In this document: positions 28,784 to 42,674 of the stretch, piece after piece | Layout of the letters: each line of letters begins with the position of its first letter | Position numbering within the stretch: position 1 is the stretch's first letter | Source: Enterobacter bugandensis | GTDB taxonomy: Bacteria; Pseudomonadota; Gammaproteobacteria; Enterobacterales; Enterobacteriaceae | Length of the DNA stretch: 64,000 bases | Assembly (NCBI RefSeq): GCF_900324475.1 | Contig: NZ_LT992502.1 | Coordinates: forward strand, 1,736,001-1,800,000 | Reading direction: 5' to 3' | Notes under the pieces: model-generated | Told to the model about the DNA's origin: nothing | The model's database searches: none | What the model saw: only the letters and a program-made list of their open reading frames with translations | Translations under genes and position numbers: made by a program

Positions 28784-29239
28784 ATGAAAAACACATCGTT
28801 ATTTTTGATGTTTACATTACTGGGTGCGCCTGGATTTGTAACCGCCGCGAATTCAGATTTAGCAAACGCTGAATATAATTTTGCGGTTAATGAATTAAGT
28901 TATTCATCATTAAATCAGGCAGCCATTATTGGTCAACAGGGCGTATTTAATGACGCTCAGCTTCGCCAGGAAGGATCGAAACTCTTGTCCGTCATTTCTC
29001 AGGATGGGGCAGGCAACAGAGCGAGAGTTGATCAATCAGGGACTTACAATATTGCCTGGATCGATCAGAGCGGTAACGGGAACGATGCAGGTATTACGCA
29101 GGATGGATATGGTAATAGTGCGAAAATTATCCAGAAAGGGTCGGGTAATAGAGCAAATATTACGCAGTACGGTACGCAGAAAACCGCAGTTGTAGTGCAG
29201 AAACAGTCGCAGATGGCAATTCGCGTTATTCAGCGCTAG
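28784..29239 (+). CDS. csgB: Curli nucleator CsgB (minor subunit)
   Basis: 151 residues. A signal peptide (KNTSLFLMFTLLGAPGFVTAA) is followed by the secretion-targeting N-segment and five imperfect curlin repeats of the S-x5-Q-x-G-x2-N-x-A type, for example SYSSLNQAAIIGQ, NRARVDQSGTYNIAWIDQ and NRANITQYGTQKTAVVVQ. The last, basic repeat (KQSQMAIRVIQR) holds it on the cell surface in E. coli. The start at 28784 follows CCAGGGTGAC; the frame stays open 41 codons upstream. Behind a CsgD box; csgA follows. Confidence 0.96.
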   Translation: MKNTSLFLMFTLLGAPGFVTAANSDLANAEYNFAVNELSYSSLNQAAIIGQQGVFNDAQLRQEGSKLLSVISQDGAGNRARVDQSGTYNIAWIDQSGNGNDAGITQDGYGNSAKIIQKGSGNRANITQYGTQKTAVVVQKQSQMAIRVIQR

Positions 29240-29280
29240 CTATTTCGCGACGACGTTAATCAATCCGATGGGGGTTTACC

Positions 29281-29733
29281 ATGAAATTTATCAAAGTGGC
29301 AGCACTTGCAGCAATCGTCGTTTCTGGTAGTGCTATGGCTGGTATGATTAATCAGGGCGGATGGGGTCATGGACACGGTCATGGCGGAAACAGTGGTCCA
29401 AATTCAACCCTGAATATTTATCAGAACGGTGGCGGTAACTCCGCGCTGGCGTTGCAGACAGATGCCAGAAATTCCGTTCTTAATATTAGCCAGACCGGTG
29501 GCGGTAACGGGGCTGATGTCGGTCAGGGTTCTGACGACAGCAAAATCAACCTGACCCAGAACGGCTTTGGCAACAGTGCGACACTCGATCAGTGGAACAG
29601 CAAAAAATCCGTTATGAATGTTAGCCAGTACGGCGGCCTTAACGGTGCGCTCGTAGACCAGACGGCGTCTAACTCCACCGTCAACGTTACCCAGATCGGC
29701 TTTGGTAACCACGCGACAGCGCATCAGTACTGA
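29281..29733 (+). CDS. csgA: Major curli subunit CsgA
   Basis: 150 residues; secreted functional amyloid. Signal peptide ends at GSAMA (residue 20). Next is a 22-residue N-segment, here unusually His-rich (GGWGHGHGHGG near residues 26-36), then five curlin repeats each with Ser, Gln, Gly, Asn and Gln at fixed spacing (first STLNIYQNGGGNSALALQ, last STVNVTQIGFGNHATAHQ). R1 and R5 keep the Gln/Asn that drive nucleation in E. coli. Downstream of csgB and ends just before a terminator. Confidence 0.97.
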   Translation: MKFIKVAALAAIVVSGSAMAGMINQGGWGHGHGHGGNSGPNSTLNIYQNGGGNSALALQTDARNSVLNISQTGGGNGADVGQGSDDSKINLTQNGFGNSATLDQWNSKKSVMNVSQYGGLNGALVDQTASNSTVNVTQIGFGNHATAHQY

Positions 29734-29751
29734 TACTGAAATCTGTACTAC

Positions 29752-29782
29752 AAAAAAACAGGGCCGATGCCCTGTTTTTTTT
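29752..29782 (+). terminator. Terminator between csgA and csgC
   Basis: ACAGGGC/GCCCTGT stem extended by A/T pairs, CGAT loop and an eight-T tail. Probably keeps csgC expression lower than csgBA. Confidence 0.85.
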
Positions 29783-29794
29783 CGGGAGTTCCTC

Positions 29795-30127
29795 ATGAAT
29801 ACCTTCATTCTCCTTGCCGCGCTTTCCGGCCAGATAACCTTTCAAACGTCACAGCAGGGAAATATGACGACCATTATTCCGCAGGTCATTTTGACGGAAC
29901 CGTGTGATTGTCAGGTTCAGATCCTCTCTTTGAAGGAAGGGCAGAGTGGGCAAAGTGCTTCGCGACAGCAAAATACCCTTTTTATTCCCGCTAATCAGCC
30001 GATTGATTTAACGCGGTTGAGTTTAACTATTTCTGCGGAAGACACGATCAACATCGTTGTCACCGTCACGGATGGAAAAGCGCTTCATTTATCACAGCAG
30101 TGGTCGCCAGCCGGGGGTGCGCTGTAA
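29795..30127 (+). CDS. csgC: Curli assembly protein CsgC
   Basis: 110 residues, periplasmic, immunoglobulin-like fold. It stops CsgA forming amyloid too early. The signal region (MNTFILLAALSGQITF) is short, as in E. coli, and the pair in EPCDCQV (Cys-x-Cys) is conserved. Start chosen at 29795, after GGGAGTTCCTC; the frame is open to 29702. Third gene of csgBAC. Confidence 0.92.
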   Translation: MNTFILLAALSGQITFQTSQQGNMTTIIPQVILTEPCDCQVQILSLKEGQSGQSASRQQNTLFIPANQPIDLTRLSLTISAEDTINIVVTVTDGKALHLSQQWSPAGGAL

Positions 30128-30277
30128 ATATTCATGAAATCAATGCATTGTGAATATTTGCCGTTGAACTAAGCTGTTATCAGGAACTGCGTTGTTAGGT
30201 TCCGTAACGTCAGCCTTCGTTTGCATAATGAAGCGCGTTTGCCCCTCATGGACGATTTTCATTGAGGAGTACATATC

Positions 30278-30598
30278 GTGACCCACTCGTTTGCACATCT
30301 TATTTCAGGTCTGGGCCTGCTTGTTTCGGCATTTATCGCTCCAGCTTATTCGGCCACGCTCGCGCAGGGCGGCGTTATTCACTTTCGCGGCGCAATCGTT
30401 GCTGACCCTTGCGAAGTTACCCAGCGGCAGCGGCAGCTGGCGGTGTCGTGTCCGGAAAAAAATCGTATGCAAACGCGTATGGTGAGTTACGGCGACGCGC
30501 TGAACGGCAAGGCGACGGCTTCCGGCCTGGCGACAGTGAATATGACGTACCTGAATCCTGAAAAAACGCTCGCGGTTGTTCAGATCCAGTACCGTTAA
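30278..30598 (+). CDS. ymdA: YmdA-like fimbrial-type protein
   Basis: 106 residues with a signal peptide ending near AYS/ATLAQ (residue 25). The mature part [17 protein letters not shown] and the paired Cys (DPCEV and AVSCPE) resemble a single-domain fimbrial/pilin fold. Position after csgC is that of ymdA in K-12. GTG start with GAGGAGT upstream. Function unknown; perhaps related to curli or biofilm regulation by neighbourhood only. Confidence 0.85.
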   Translation: MTHSFAHLISGLGLLVSAFIAPAYSATLAQGGVIHFRGAIVADPCEVTQRQRQLAVSCPEKNRMQTRMVSYGDALNGKATASGLATVNMTYLNPEKTLAVVQIQYR

Positions 30599-30606
30599 TA
30601 CCCGTG

Positions 30607-30631
30607 CGCGCCCGTCGGCGGGCGCGGTTTT
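30607..30631 (+). terminator. Terminator of ymdA
   Basis: CGCGCCCG/CGGGCGCG stem around TCGG with a trailing GTTTT. Confidence 0.75.
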
Positions 30632-30701
30632 ATGCCTATCGTTTTTCTCAATAACCCCTCTGCGATACACTTATAAAAAAGGCGGGCAGCAGAGGGGCTT
30701 T

Positions 30702-31244
30702 ATGAAACCGCAAATTGAAGTTATTCATGGCGATATTACGACAGTTCATGTCGACGTCATCGTCAATGCGGCCAATCCTTCCCTGATGGGGGGAGGAGGC
30801 GTAGACGGCGCTATTCACCGGGCTGCCGGACCGCAGTTACTGGAAGCCTGTAAAATCGTGCGTCAGCAACAGGGTGAATGCCCACCGGGCCATGCGGTGA
30901 TTACGCTGGCGGGCAACCTTCCTGCTAAAGCGGTGATTCATGCTGTCGGGCCCGTGTGGCACGGCGGAGACCAGCATGAAGCGAGCCTTCTGGAGGAGGC
31001 ATACCGAAACTGTCTGCGGCTTGCCGCCGACAACGGCTATAAAACGATGGCGTTCCCGGCCATCAGCACCGGCGTGTATGGATATCCTAAGGCGGCAGCG
31101 GCGACCATCGCCGTCGAAACGGTTTACCGCTATTTGTCGCTTAAACCGCTGCCAGAGAAGGTGATTTTTGTCTGCTTCGATGAAGACACCACGCATCTTT
31201 ATCAGCGGCTTCTGACTCAGCGCAGACAAGAGCTGGAGAGCTGA
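30702..31244 (+). CDS. ymdB: O-acetyl-ADP-ribose deacetylase YmdB
   Basis: 180-residue macro-domain enzyme that hydrolyses O-acetyl-ADP-ribose and, in E. coli, modulates RNase III and biofilm formation. The ligand-binding stretch [19 protein letters not shown] carries Asn25 and Asp35, the known catalytic residues. [11 protein letters not shown] is the second loop. The start at 30702 follows AGAGGGGCTT; the frame is open 42 codons further but the extension is not conserved. clsC, next in K-12, is absent: opgC ends 35 bp downstream. Confidence 0.95.
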   Translation: MKPQIEVIHGDITTVHVDVIVNAANPSLMGGGGVDGAIHRAAGPQLLEACKIVRQQQGECPPGHAVITLAGNLPAKAVIHAVGPVWHGGDQHEASLLEEAYRNCLRLAADNGYKTMAFPAISTGVYGYPKAAAATIAVETVYRYLSLKPLPEKVIFVCFDEDTTHLYQRLLTQRRQELES

Positions 31245-31279
31245 AGTGAAGGCGGCGCACCGTGAGTGCGCCGCGCTGC

Positions 31280-32419
31280 TCAGGCGGCTTTCGGCTGAGG
31301 TTTTCCTGAAAACAGGAAGCGCAGAAGAGGGATCCGCAGATGGATCTCGTAGAGTACGACGGCAATCCCCACCACAAACACCAGCCCGGTAAAGAAGCCC
31401 AGCGTGTTGGATGCGATATGCGGCGTGATGTATGCCCCGAAGAACAGCGTCAACGGGTGGTGCACCAGATAGATAAACAGTGAGGCATTGACGAAGTAGG
31501 TCACGCGGCTGGACTTAAAGTTCAGCAAACGGTGGCCGAGCGCGAACACTACGTTCACCATCCACAAGCCCAACAGCATGGTGATCACGCTTTCCGTTTC
31601 ATACATCCAGGCGTCGCCGCTCCCGTAGCGCTGGTTCAGCAGGTAGGCCGCAAACGCGATGGCCGCACCCACCGCGCACCACGGTGACGGGGTGGTAAAC
31701 AGCGCTTTAAGCCTCGGATGAATAAAGGCCAGCGCGCCAATTAAAAAGAACGGAATGTAGAACAGCGACTGCATCACCACAAAATTGAACAGGCCGTCGC
31801 TCAGTATTGGTGGATAGACGATAAACAACGTGCGTCGCACCGCGGCATAGGCGATCCCCAGCAGTAAAAAGAGCACCGACAGTTTGCCCAGCGTGACGTT
31901 AGCGAAGAAAGAGTCTGCTGTCGTGCTGAGATGACGGCGCAGGCGGCTGAAAATCACCAGACTGACCGTGGTCAGCACCACCAGAACCAGCAGGAACCAG
32001 AGGTGAGACACGAGCTCCCAGACCAGCGTGTTGTACTTTTCATACAGCGAGAGATTCGGCCAGTTCTCCGCCTTGCCTTTAACGTATTGCAGCATAATGA
32101 ACTGCGGCAGCGTCAGGAGCGGTATGGCGGTTAACATGGGAATACCTACGCGCTCCACGCGCACTTTCCACCAGCGCTTAAGCGGATAGCGTAAAAAAAG
32201 CATGTACGAGAAATAGCCGGAGATGACAAAAAACACCTGCATGCGGAAGGCGTGAATAAAGTCATTAAACAGCGTCAGCCACCAGGAGGGCATCTGGCTA
32301 TTAACATGCCACGTGTGGCTGGAGTAAATCAGTGAAATATGAAAGGGGATCCCCAATAGCATCAGCCATGCCCGGATCGAGTCGAGGAAATATTCCCGTT
32401 GTATCGGTGTTGTGCTCAT
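31280..32419 (-). CDS. opgC: OPG succinyltransferase OpgC
   Basis: 379-residue inner-membrane acyltransferase (acyltransferase 3 family, about ten helices) that adds succinyl groups to osmoregulated periplasmic glucans. N-terminal signature [22 protein letters not shown] (in pieces) near 8-29 carries the conserved Arg and His; other blocks are [10 protein letters not shown] and [17 protein letters not shown] sequence near the end. Divergent from opgG; the gap of 272 bp carries both promoters. Confidence 0.95.
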   Translation of the reverse strand: MSTTPIQREYFLDSIRAWLMLLGIPFHISLIYSSHTWHVNSQMPSWWLTLFNDFIHAFRMQVFFVISGYFSYMLFLRYPLKRWWKVRVERVGIPMLTAIPLLTLPQFIMLQYVKGKAENWPNLSLYEKYNTLVWELVSHLWFLLVLVVLTTVSLVIFSRLRRHLSTTADSFFANVTLGKLSVLFLLLGIAYAAVRRTLFIVYPPILSDGLFNFVVMQSLFYIPFFLIGALAFIHPRLKALFTTPSPWCAVGAAIAFAAYLLNQRYGSGDAWMYETESVITMLLGLWMVNVVFALGHRLLNFKSSRVTYFVNASLFIYLVHHPLTLFFGAYITPHIASNTLGFFTGLVFVVGIAVVLYEIHLRIPLLRFLFSGKPQPKAA

Positions 32420-32613
32420 ATAACGTTGCGCATTCTCAGACTTTTCGCCTTATCCCTAAGGCTCATAATGGTTACATTCGACGCCAACCCTACACCAAGA
32501 CCGACACACTGTCTCCAGGATAAGCACGCAAAGTGAATAACGGGTTCTTTCATTTGCTTAATCCATGAGCCAGCAGCTGAACAAAGCAGTGATTATGTTG
32601 TCGGATTGCCTGA

Positions 32614-36748
<4,135 letters not shown>

Positions 36749-36760
36749 GCGGTTAAGCAA

Positions 36761-36786
36761 GGCGGGTAAGCAAAGCGCCACCCGCC
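36761..36786. repeat. REP-like element after opgH
   Basis: GGCGGGT (36761-36767) faces ACCCGCC (36780-36786) around AAGCAAAGCGCC, the layout of Enterobacter/Citrobacter REP sequences. Next to the opgH terminator. Confidence 0.7.
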
Positions 36787-36790
36787 AGAT

Positions 36791-36821
36791 AAAATACCGG
36801 CTGTGAGGCCGGTATTTTTTT
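36791..36821 (+). terminator. Terminator of opgGH
   Basis: AAATACCGGC/GCCGGTATTT stem with a loop of TGTGAG type and a T-run, 11 bases before yceK. Confidence 0.85.
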
Positions 36822-36832
36822 AGAGGTTACTG

Positions 36833-37060
36833 ATGAAAATAATCATCGTCGTCATGATGGCATGCCTGCTGAGCGGCTGCGGCAGCATCATCAGCCGCAC
36901 CATTCCAGGTCAGGGCCATGGCAACCAGTACTACCCGGGCGTAAAATGGGATGTCCGTGATTCCGCATGGCGCTACCTGACGGTGCTCGATCTGCCGTTC
37001 TCGCTGATTTTCGACACGCTGTTGCTGCCCATCGATGCCAGCCACGGCCCGTACGAGTAG
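36833..37060 (+). CDS. yceK: YceK family lipoprotein (DUF1375)
   Basis: 75 residues. Lipobox LLSGC with the acylated Cys near residue 16; the mature part SIISRTIPGQGHGNQYYPGV and DLPFSLIFDTLLLP is nearly identical to E. coli YceK. Function unknown; predicted membrane-anchored. The start has AGAGGTTACTG upstream. Convergent with msyB, only 6 bp apart. Confidence 0.93.
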   Translation: MKIIIVVMMACLLSGCGSIISRTIPGQGHGNQYYPGVKWDVRDSAWRYLTVLDLPFSLIFDTLLLPIDASHGPYE

Positions 37061-37066
37061 CGTAAA

Positions 37067-37441
37067 TTAACGCTCGTCCCATTCATCGGCTGCGGTTTGA
37101 CCTTCTTCCGTATCCAGCGGTGGCTCGAGCTGAAATTCGCCCTCATCCCACTCGTGCAGCGTATTCTCCTCCAGCCATTCCTGGCGTAACTCGATTTCAT
37201 CATAGTCGCCATCAAACACGGCCTGCGCACCTGCACCGCTCAGGACCGGCAAACATTCTCCTTCTTCGCCTTCATCGGCAAAGAATTCGGCCTGCCACAT
37301 AATATCCCCATCCTGCAGAACATATTTTTGGATATTAAGTTGTTGCACGTCAGCATCTTCTTCCTCAACGCCGGGATTATCGGCAAGGAACTCTTCACGA
37401 GCGGCATCAATAGCTTCTTCCAGCGTGGCGTACATGGTCAT
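37067..37441 (-). CDS. msyB: Acidic protein MsyB
   Basis: 124 residues, very rich in Asp and Glu (for example EEFLADNPGVEEEDADVQQ, and the C-terminal HEWDEGEFQLEPPLDTEE). Named for suppressing secY/secA mutants when overproduced in E. coli; a halophile-type acidic surface, predicted soluble and cytoplasmic. Start MTMYATLEEAID at 37441 matches E. coli exactly and follows GGGAGACACC. Confidence 0.95.
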   Translation of the reverse strand: MTMYATLEEAIDAAREEFLADNPGVEEEDADVQQLNIQKYVLQDGDIMWQAEFFADEGEEGECLPVLSGAGAQAVFDGDYDEIELRQEWLEENTLHEWDEGEFQLEPPLDTEEGQTAADEWDER

Positions 37442-37538
37442 TGGTGTCTCCCTGTTTTCCAGAAGGTTTCAGGGAAAGAATAGCTGAATATCAGATTCTG
37501 CAAGTATGAATGCGAAAATAAGCCGTCAGGCGTTCTTC

Positions 37539-38756
37539 TTATTCCGTCACCGGCCGTAACGCGCGGGATAAACTGAACCACGAGTAAATCGCGTTGAACA
37601 GCACCACGCCTGCCGTCACGATAAAGACGGCGCGAAAACCGAAGCTGGCGGAAATACCCGCCCCGAGAAGCGGCCCGGTGACGTTACCGATATCGCGAAA
37701 CGACTGGTTATAGCTAAAGATACGCCCGGCAATCTGGTTCGTGGAGTTGTAGACCAGCAGGGTCTGTACGGCGGGCAGCAACGCCCCGTCGGCGGCGCCC
37801 AGCAAAAAGCGAAGCACGCCCAGCTGCCACGGAGAGTGCACCATCGACATGGGGATAAGCAGCAGGACGGAAATGATCAGTGCGCAGATCAGGATCTTTT
37901 CCGGGCCGACCCGGTCACCCAATTTTCCCAGTCTCGGTGCGCTAACCAGCGCCGCCACGCCGGGCACAGAGGCAATCAGTCCGCTGATAAACGCAATATT
38001 GCTGACGTTACCCGCCAGGTCGCGAACGTATAGGGTGAGAATAGGAGCGATCGATCCGGTTGCCACCTGAATGATCAATGTCGTTACGAACAGGCTCAGC
38101 ACCAGCCTGGGATTTTTAAGCGAGGTCAGCACGTCTCTGGCGTGAAGCATCTCTTTTTTGGCGACGGGCGTAAATTTTTCACGGATGCAGACCAGGGTGA
38201 CGATAAAGCACAGGAACAACACGCTGGCGGTGATGAAAAAGACCGGGCGCAGGCCGTAGTTATCCGCCAGTAATCCCCCCGCCAGCGGCCCAAGCAGGGC
38301 GCCGCTCACGCCACCGGTTGAGAGCGTGCCAAGCGCCCAGCCGCTCTTATGGCGAGGAATTTGCGTGGCGATCAGGGCGTTCGCGTTGGGAATAAATCCG
38401 CCCAATAAGCCCAGCAATGCGCGCAATATCAGGAACTGCCAGACGTTCTGCGCCACGCCCATCAGCGCCATGATAATCGCCATCCCCAGCGCCGAACGCA
38501 GCAGCATGATTTTACGTCCCTTGCGGTCGGCAAGGCCGCCCCAGAAGGGCGAGGCGATGGCGGAAAAGAGAAACGTGATGCTGAATACCAGGCCAGACCA
38601 CATGTTGAGTGCGCTATGGCCCGTCACGCCCAGCTGTTCGACGTAGAGCGGCAGGAAAGGCATGACCAGGCTAAACGCCGCGCCGGTAAGAAAACAGCCA
38701 AGCCACGCAACCGTGAGGTTACGCTTCCAGTTTATGGGGGCATCTGAGGGTGTCAT
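37539..38756 (-). CDS. mdtG: Multidrug efflux MFS transporter MdtG
   Basis: 405 residues, 12 predicted helices. The MFS motif [20 protein letters not shown] is near residue 75-93, and motif C-type [17 protein letters not shown] near 150. In E. coli MdtG gives fosfomycin and deoxycholate resistance on overproduction and is controlled by MarA/SoxS/Rob. The start is taken at 38756 ([13 protein letters not shown]); an upstream GTG/ATG at 38768 is possible. Single-gene unit. Confidence 0.93.
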   Translation of the reverse strand: MTPSDAPINWKRNLTVAWLGCFLTGAAFSLVMPFLPLYVEQLGVTGHSALNMWSGLVFSITFLFSAIASPFWGGLADRKGRKIMLLRSALGMAIIMALMGVAQNVWQFLILRALLGLLGGFIPNANALIATQIPRHKSGWALGTLSTGGVSGALLGPLAGGLLADNYGLRPVFFITASVLFLCFIVTLVCIREKFTPVAKKEMLHARDVLTSLKNPRLVLSLFVTTLIIQVATGSIAPILTLYVRDLAGNVSNIAFISGLIASVPGVAALVSAPRLGKLGDRVGPEKILICALIISVLLLIPMSMVHSPWQLGVLRFLLGAADGALLPAVQTLLVYNSTNQIAGRIFSYNQSFRDIGNVTGPLLGAGISASFGFRAVFIVTAGVVLFNAIYSWFSLSRALRPVTE

Positions 38757-38870
38757 AACAATCCGCATAGTGAGGTGCAGAGCACCTGAGGCATGAAGTA
38801 ATAAGCCTGCTAATTATGCGCCTGGGTTATGATTGCCGCAATGAGGGGGAGCTTTTAAAGCTAAAATAGC

Positions 38871-38891
38871 ATGCGGCCCTGAGGGCCGCAT
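38871..38891 (-). terminator. Terminator after lpxL
   Basis: ATGCGGCCC/GGGCCGCAT stem with a 3-nt loop, then CTATTTTAG on the minus strand. Five bases past the lpxL stop. Confidence 0.65.
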
Positions 38892-38896
38892 GAGGA

Positions 38897-39823
38897 TCAA
38901 TAGCGGGAAGGCGTGCCTTCTGGCCGCGTTTTAAAGCGTCGATGCAGCCACATGTACTGCTCGGGTGCCAGCATGATGCACTTCTCCACAACGGCGTTCA
39001 TCCAGCGCGCGGTGGTTTCCGCATCTTCCAGCGGCGGCGCGAGTTCCGGCTCAAGCATCATCAGTTCGTAGCCTGAGCCATCCGGCATACGGCGGGGAAC
39101 AAAGGGAACGATGGCGGCTTTGGACATCCGCGCCAGCATCCAGGTGCCGGTCGTGGTAGCGGCCTCATCAACGGCGAAGAAGGGGACAAAGACGCTGGCC
39201 TGGGGGCCATAGTCGTGATCGGGGGCATACCAGACCACTTCACCGGCCTTCAGCGCGCGAATCATGCCCTTCAGATCCTTACGGTCGATCATGCTTTTGT
39301 TGGAGCGCATGCGGCCGTTGGTCTGGATGAGATCGATCACCGGGTTGTCGTTAGGACGATAAACCCCGATGCCGGGCGCCTGCATGCCAAACATACGCGC
39401 CCCGATTTCGAGCGTCAGGAAATGGACGCCGATCAGCAGCACGCCGGTCTGATTGGCCTGAAGCGTATGCACCGGCTCCATGCCGGTGCCTGTAACCTTG
39501 CTCCAGCGGGCCATACGTTTGTCCGACCAGAACCACGCCATTCCGGTCTCCATGAGACCCATGCCGACGGATTCGAAATTCTTCGAGACCATATCATGGC
39601 GCTCCGCCTCGCTCATCTGCGGAAAGCACAGCTCAAGGTTACGATACGCGATGCGGGCGCGGCGCTTCATAAGCGTTTGCGCGAGTCGGCCTAATGATGT
39701 ACCTAACCGGAAGATAACAGGGTAGGGAAGCTGTACCAGTAGCCATAAAAAGCCAATGCCAAGCCAGGTCATCCAATAGCGGGGGTGCAAAAGGGCGACG
39801 GTAAATTTTGGTAACTGGGTCAT
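38897..39823 (-). CDS. lpxL: Lipid A lauroyl acyltransferase LpxL
   Basis: 308-residue inner-membrane acyltransferase that transfers laurate to Kdo2-lipid IVA. N-terminal membrane anchor ([20 protein letters not shown], residues 19-38), then the catalytic H-x4-E motif in [10 protein letters not shown] near 132-141. WYAPDHDYG and FVPRRMPDG are also conserved. Single transcription unit divergent from trhO. Confidence 0.96.
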   Translation of the reverse strand: MTQLPKFTVALLHPRYWMTWLGIGFLWLLVQLPYPVIFRLGTSLGRLAQTLMKRRARIAYRNLELCFPQMSEAERHDMVSKNFESVGMGLMETGMAWFWSDKRMARWSKVTGTGMEPVHTLQANQTGVLLIGVHFLTLEIGARMFGMQAPGIGVYRPNDNPVIDLIQTNGRMRSNKSMIDRKDLKGMIRALKAGEVVWYAPDHDYGPQASVFVPFFAVDEAATTTGTWMLARMSKAAIVPFVPRRMPDGSGYELMMLEPELAPPLEDAETTARWMNAVVEKCIMLAPEQYMWLHRRFKTRPEGTPSRY

Positions 39824-40044
39824 GTCTTTCCTGTGTTCAAACGTCCTGTTTCGCTATTGTCGCATTTTTTGAGACGTAGCCAAAATATCTGCCGTCGAAC
39901 CTGCACGACGACGGCGATTGTTAAGCCTGATTCATCAGGGTGTGTGAAATGTAGCGTAAATTGTGTGGATGTAAATTGGTTTTTTTTGCTATATGATGCC
40001 GACCGATTTTTCATTCTCTCTGACGATTGCAGGACTTGTACACC

Positions 40045-41094
40045 ATGCCAGTGTTACACAACCGCGTTTCGAATGAGATGTTAAAGGCGCGCATGTTGGC
40101 TGAAACCGAACCGCGCACGACCATCTCCTTCTACAAATACTTCACTATCGACGATCCGCAGGCGACCCGCGATGCGCTTTATCAGGCCTTCACGGCGCTG
40201 AACGTATTCGGCCGCGTCTACCTTGCCCGCGAAGGGATTAACGCGCAGATCAGCGTGCCGGAAAGCAAAGTGAATGCGTTCCGCGACGCGCTTTATAGCT
40301 TCGATCCTGCCCTCAACGGCTTACGCCTGAACATTGCCCTGGATGACGATGGAAAATCGTTCTGGGTGCTGCGCATGAAGGTGCGTGAACGCATCGTGGC
40401 GGACGGTATTGACGATCCTGAGTTTAACCCGGCGGACGTCGGCGAATATCTGAAGGCCGCGGAAGTGAATGCGATGCTGGACGATCCGGATGCCGTGTTC
40501 ATTGATATGCGTAACCACTACGAGTACGAAGTGGGGCATTTCGAAAACGCGATGGAGATTCCGGCCGATACCTTCCGCGAGCAGCTGCCTAAAGCGGTGG
40601 AGATGATGCAGGAGCATAAGGATAAAAAAATCGTTATGTACTGCACCGGCGGTATCCGCTGCGAGAAGGCCAGCGCGTGGATGAAGCACAATGGGTTCAA
40701 CAAGGTCTGGCACATTGAAGGCGGTATTATTGAGTACGCCCGCCGCGCCCGTGAGCAGGGCTTACCGGTACGCTTTATCGGTAAAAACTTCGTCTTTGAC
40801 GAGCGCATGGGCGAGCGCATTTCAGAAGATGTGATTGCCCAGTGCCACCAGTGCGGCGCGCCGTGCGATACCCACACCAACTGCAAAAACGACGGTTGCC
40901 ACCTGCTATTTATTCAGTGCCCGGCCTGTGCCGAGAAGTTTAACGGCTGCTGTAGCGAGCTGTGCAGCGAAGAGAGCGTCCTGCCGGAAGAAGAGCAGCG
41001 TCGTCGTCGCGCGGGGCGTGAAAACGGTAATAAGATTTTTAATAAATCACGCGGCCGTCTGAATACCAAACTGGGTATTCCTGACCCGGAATGA
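40045..41094 (+). CDS. trhO: tRNA uridine-34 hydroxylase TrhO (YceA)
   Basis: 349 residues. N-terminal domain, then a rhodanese domain with the active Cys in [12 protein letters not shown] (near 179), then a C-terminal Cys-rich tail ([19 protein letters not shown]). It makes 5-hydroxyuridine at the tRNA wobble position in an O2-dependent way. Start at 40045 ([10 protein letters not shown]) matches E. coli; the frame is open 6 codons further. Divergent from lpxL. Confidence 0.95.
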   Translation: MPVLHNRVSNEMLKARMLAETEPRTTISFYKYFTIDDPQATRDALYQAFTALNVFGRVYLAREGINAQISVPESKVNAFRDALYSFDPALNGLRLNIALDDDGKSFWVLRMKVRERIVADGIDDPEFNPADVGEYLKAAEVNAMLDDPDAVFIDMRNHYEYEVGHFENAMEIPADTFREQLPKAVEMMQEHKDKKIVMYCTGGIRCEKASAWMKHNGFNKVWHIEGGIIEYARRAREQGLPVRFIGKNFVFDERMGERISEDVIAQCHQCGAPCDTHTNCKNDGCHLLFIQCPACAEKFNGCCSELCSEESVLPEEEQRRRRAGRENGNKIFNKSRGRLNTKLGIPDPE

Positions 41095-41100
41095 TAATAA

Positions 41101-41129
41101 CGCCCGGCACGGCGAAAGCCTGCCGGGCG
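41101..41129. repeat. Inverted repeat between trhO and yceI
   Basis: CGCCCGGCA (41101-41109) and TGCCGGGCG (41121-41129) flank CGGCGAAAGCC. It lies between two convergent genes and could end either transcript, though neither side has a real T-run; REP-like. Confidence 0.6.
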
Positions 41130-41135
41130 AATCTA

Positions 41136-41714
41136 TTACGACTTCTGCTGCACACCTTCAACGGAAATAACCAGCTCAACGTCCTGCGACGCCGGGCCTA
41201 AATCCGTTGTGATATTAAAATCTTTCAGGTGAATTTTACCCGCCGCTTCAAAACCTGCGCGTTTTCCGCCCCACGGATCGTCGCCCTGACCGATCAACTT
41301 CGCATCCAGAGTAACGGGTTTGGTTACGCCATTCAGCGTCAGATTCCCGGTAATAGCCAATTTATCACCGTCTTTCTTAACTTCCGTGGAGGTGAAGGTG
41401 GCCTGTGGGAATTTTGTGACGTTGAGGAACTCTGCGCTGCGCAGGTGTTTATCGCGCTCAGCATGGTTCGTGTCGACGCTGTTCGTATTAATGGTCACAT
41501 TGACTTTATCTGCCGCAGGATTTTTCTCGTCAAAAGTAAATGTGCCGTCGAAATCTTTAAAGGTGCCGTACAGCCAGCTGTATCCCAGGTGCTGAATGCG
41601 GAAATTGACGAAAGCGTGCTGGCCCTCTTTATCAATTTTATAGTCAGCCGCTACGGCAGAACCGGTGGTGAATAACAGAGAACCGAGGGCAATACCCAGC
41701 AGGTGTTTTTTCAT
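41136..41714 (-). CDS. yceI: YceI family periplasmic lipid-binding protein
   Basis: 192 residues, signal peptide cut after AVA (residue 22). Mature lipocalin-like YceI domain that binds isoprenoid lipid in relatives; [22 protein letters not shown] and [20 protein letters not shown] are signatures. Start at 41714 ([12 protein letters not shown]). It is one base from the yceJ stop, so the pair is an operon; acid/base and osmotic induction are reported in E. coli. Confidence 0.95.
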   Translation of the reverse strand: MKKHLLGIALGSLLFTTGSAVAADYKIDKEGQHAFVNFRIQHLGYSWLYGTFKDFDGTFTFDEKNPAADKVNVTINTNSVDTNHAERDKHLRSAEFLNVTKFPQATFTSTEVKKDGDKLAITGNLTLNGVTKPVTLDAKLIGQGDDPWGGKRAGFEAAGKIHLKDFNITTDLGPASQDVELVISVEGVQQKS

Positions 41715-41715
41715 T

Positions 41716-42282
41716 TTATGCTCCAGAGTCAACTGACGAGCGGCCAAGCATGCGCTTAAGCGTATCGTCTTTATCAATAAAATGGTGTTTAAGGGCGGCG
41801 AGCCCGTGCAGTACGGACAGGATCACCACGCTCCAGGCAAGCCAGAGGTGAACGACGCCTGCCGTATCGGCCTGAGCCCCGGCATCGCTGAGCGTTGCCG
41901 GAACCTCGAACAGGCCAAAAACGCTAATCGGTTTGCCGTCTGCCGTTGAAATGAGATAGCCGCTGATCAGAATGGCGAAGAGCAGCGCGTAGAGCGCAAT
42001 ATGCGCGGCAACGGCGCTGACGCGGGTTATTTTTCCATATGTCTTTAGTGGCGCGGGCGGTGGGGAAATATGTCGCCAGATGGCGCGAAATACCAGCCCC
42101 AGCATCAGCAGAACCCCGATGCTTTTATGCAGCTCGGGTGCCTGATGATACCAGCCATCGTAATAGCTGAGCGTGACCATCCAGAGTCCAAGTCCGAACA
42201 TACCATAGACGGCAATGGCAAATATCCAGTGCAAACTTATGGATATTATTCCGTAGCGCCGGGAGGAGTTACGCAATTGCAT
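41716..42282 (-). CDS. yceJ: Cytochrome b561 YceJ
   Basis: 188 residues, four predicted helices; diheme cytochrome b561 family. Likely heme-ligand His residues lie in [34 protein letters not shown] and [14 protein letters not shown]. Probably passes electrons through the inner membrane to a periplasmic partner. Start aligned to E. coli ([11 protein letters not shown]) at 42282; an ATG at 42294 and a TTG at 42300 are also in frame. Confidence 0.9.
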   Translation of the reverse strand: MQLRNSSRRYGIISISLHWIFAIAVYGMFGLGLWMVTLSYYDGWYHQAPELHKSIGVLLMLGLVFRAIWRHISPPPAPLKTYGKITRVSAVAAHIALYALLFAILISGYLISTADGKPISVFGLFEVPATLSDAGAQADTAGVVHLWLAWSVVILSVLHGLAALKHHFIDKDDTLKRMLGRSSVDSGA

Positions 42283-42500
42283 CAGAATGTCCATTTTCAA
42301 ATTAACCGAAAGGTAAAAATGAACGGGAAGACGCGATATTGCAACTGAAATAATTGACTATTGATTTTTATTTTATTTATTTCAGCGATTTTGAAAAGAA
42401 ACGGCGAGATTAATTCAATGGCTTCGTGCAAGACGTATTTAGCAGAAGAAAAAATCTTAAATAAACATAAAGTAACGTCAGTTAACGTCAATTGTCACTT

Positions 42501-42614
42501 TCAATAAAACACAATGTATATAACATCAACGATAGCGAGCAGCGCCCACAATAAGATATAGAGCATAAAGTGTTCGCGAATGTTATTGATGAGGAAATCC
42601 ACTATCCTGCGCAT
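42501..42614 (-). CDS. yceO: Small membrane protein YceO
   Basis: 37 codons: [20 protein letters not shown] followed by a hydrophobic [17 protein letters not shown] tail. It is too short for ordinary gene calling but matches E. coli YceO ([20 protein letters not shown], then LLAIMDLIYVFYF-type tail), and it lies at the same place between solA and yceJ. A longer form would require a non-ATG start upstream. One predicted membrane helix; function unknown. Confidence 0.8.
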   Translation of the reverse strand: MRRIVDFLINNIREHFMLYILLWALLAIVDVIYIVFY

Positions 42615-42641
42615 AACGCCCCACAATTGAGTACGAAGAAA

Positions 42642-42668
42642 ACGGGCCCCGATACCGCCGGAGCCCGT
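42642..42668 (-). terminator. Terminator of solA
   Basis: ACGGGC (42642-42647) pairs with GCCCGT (42663-42668); on the minus strand TTTTCTTC follows. Confidence 0.7.
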
Positions 42669-42674
42669 GGCCGA

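Noticed and set aside
42301..42500. AT-rich stretch upstream of yceJ as a possible extra gene
   Set aside because: Short frames only, no ribosome sites; probably the yceJI promoter region.
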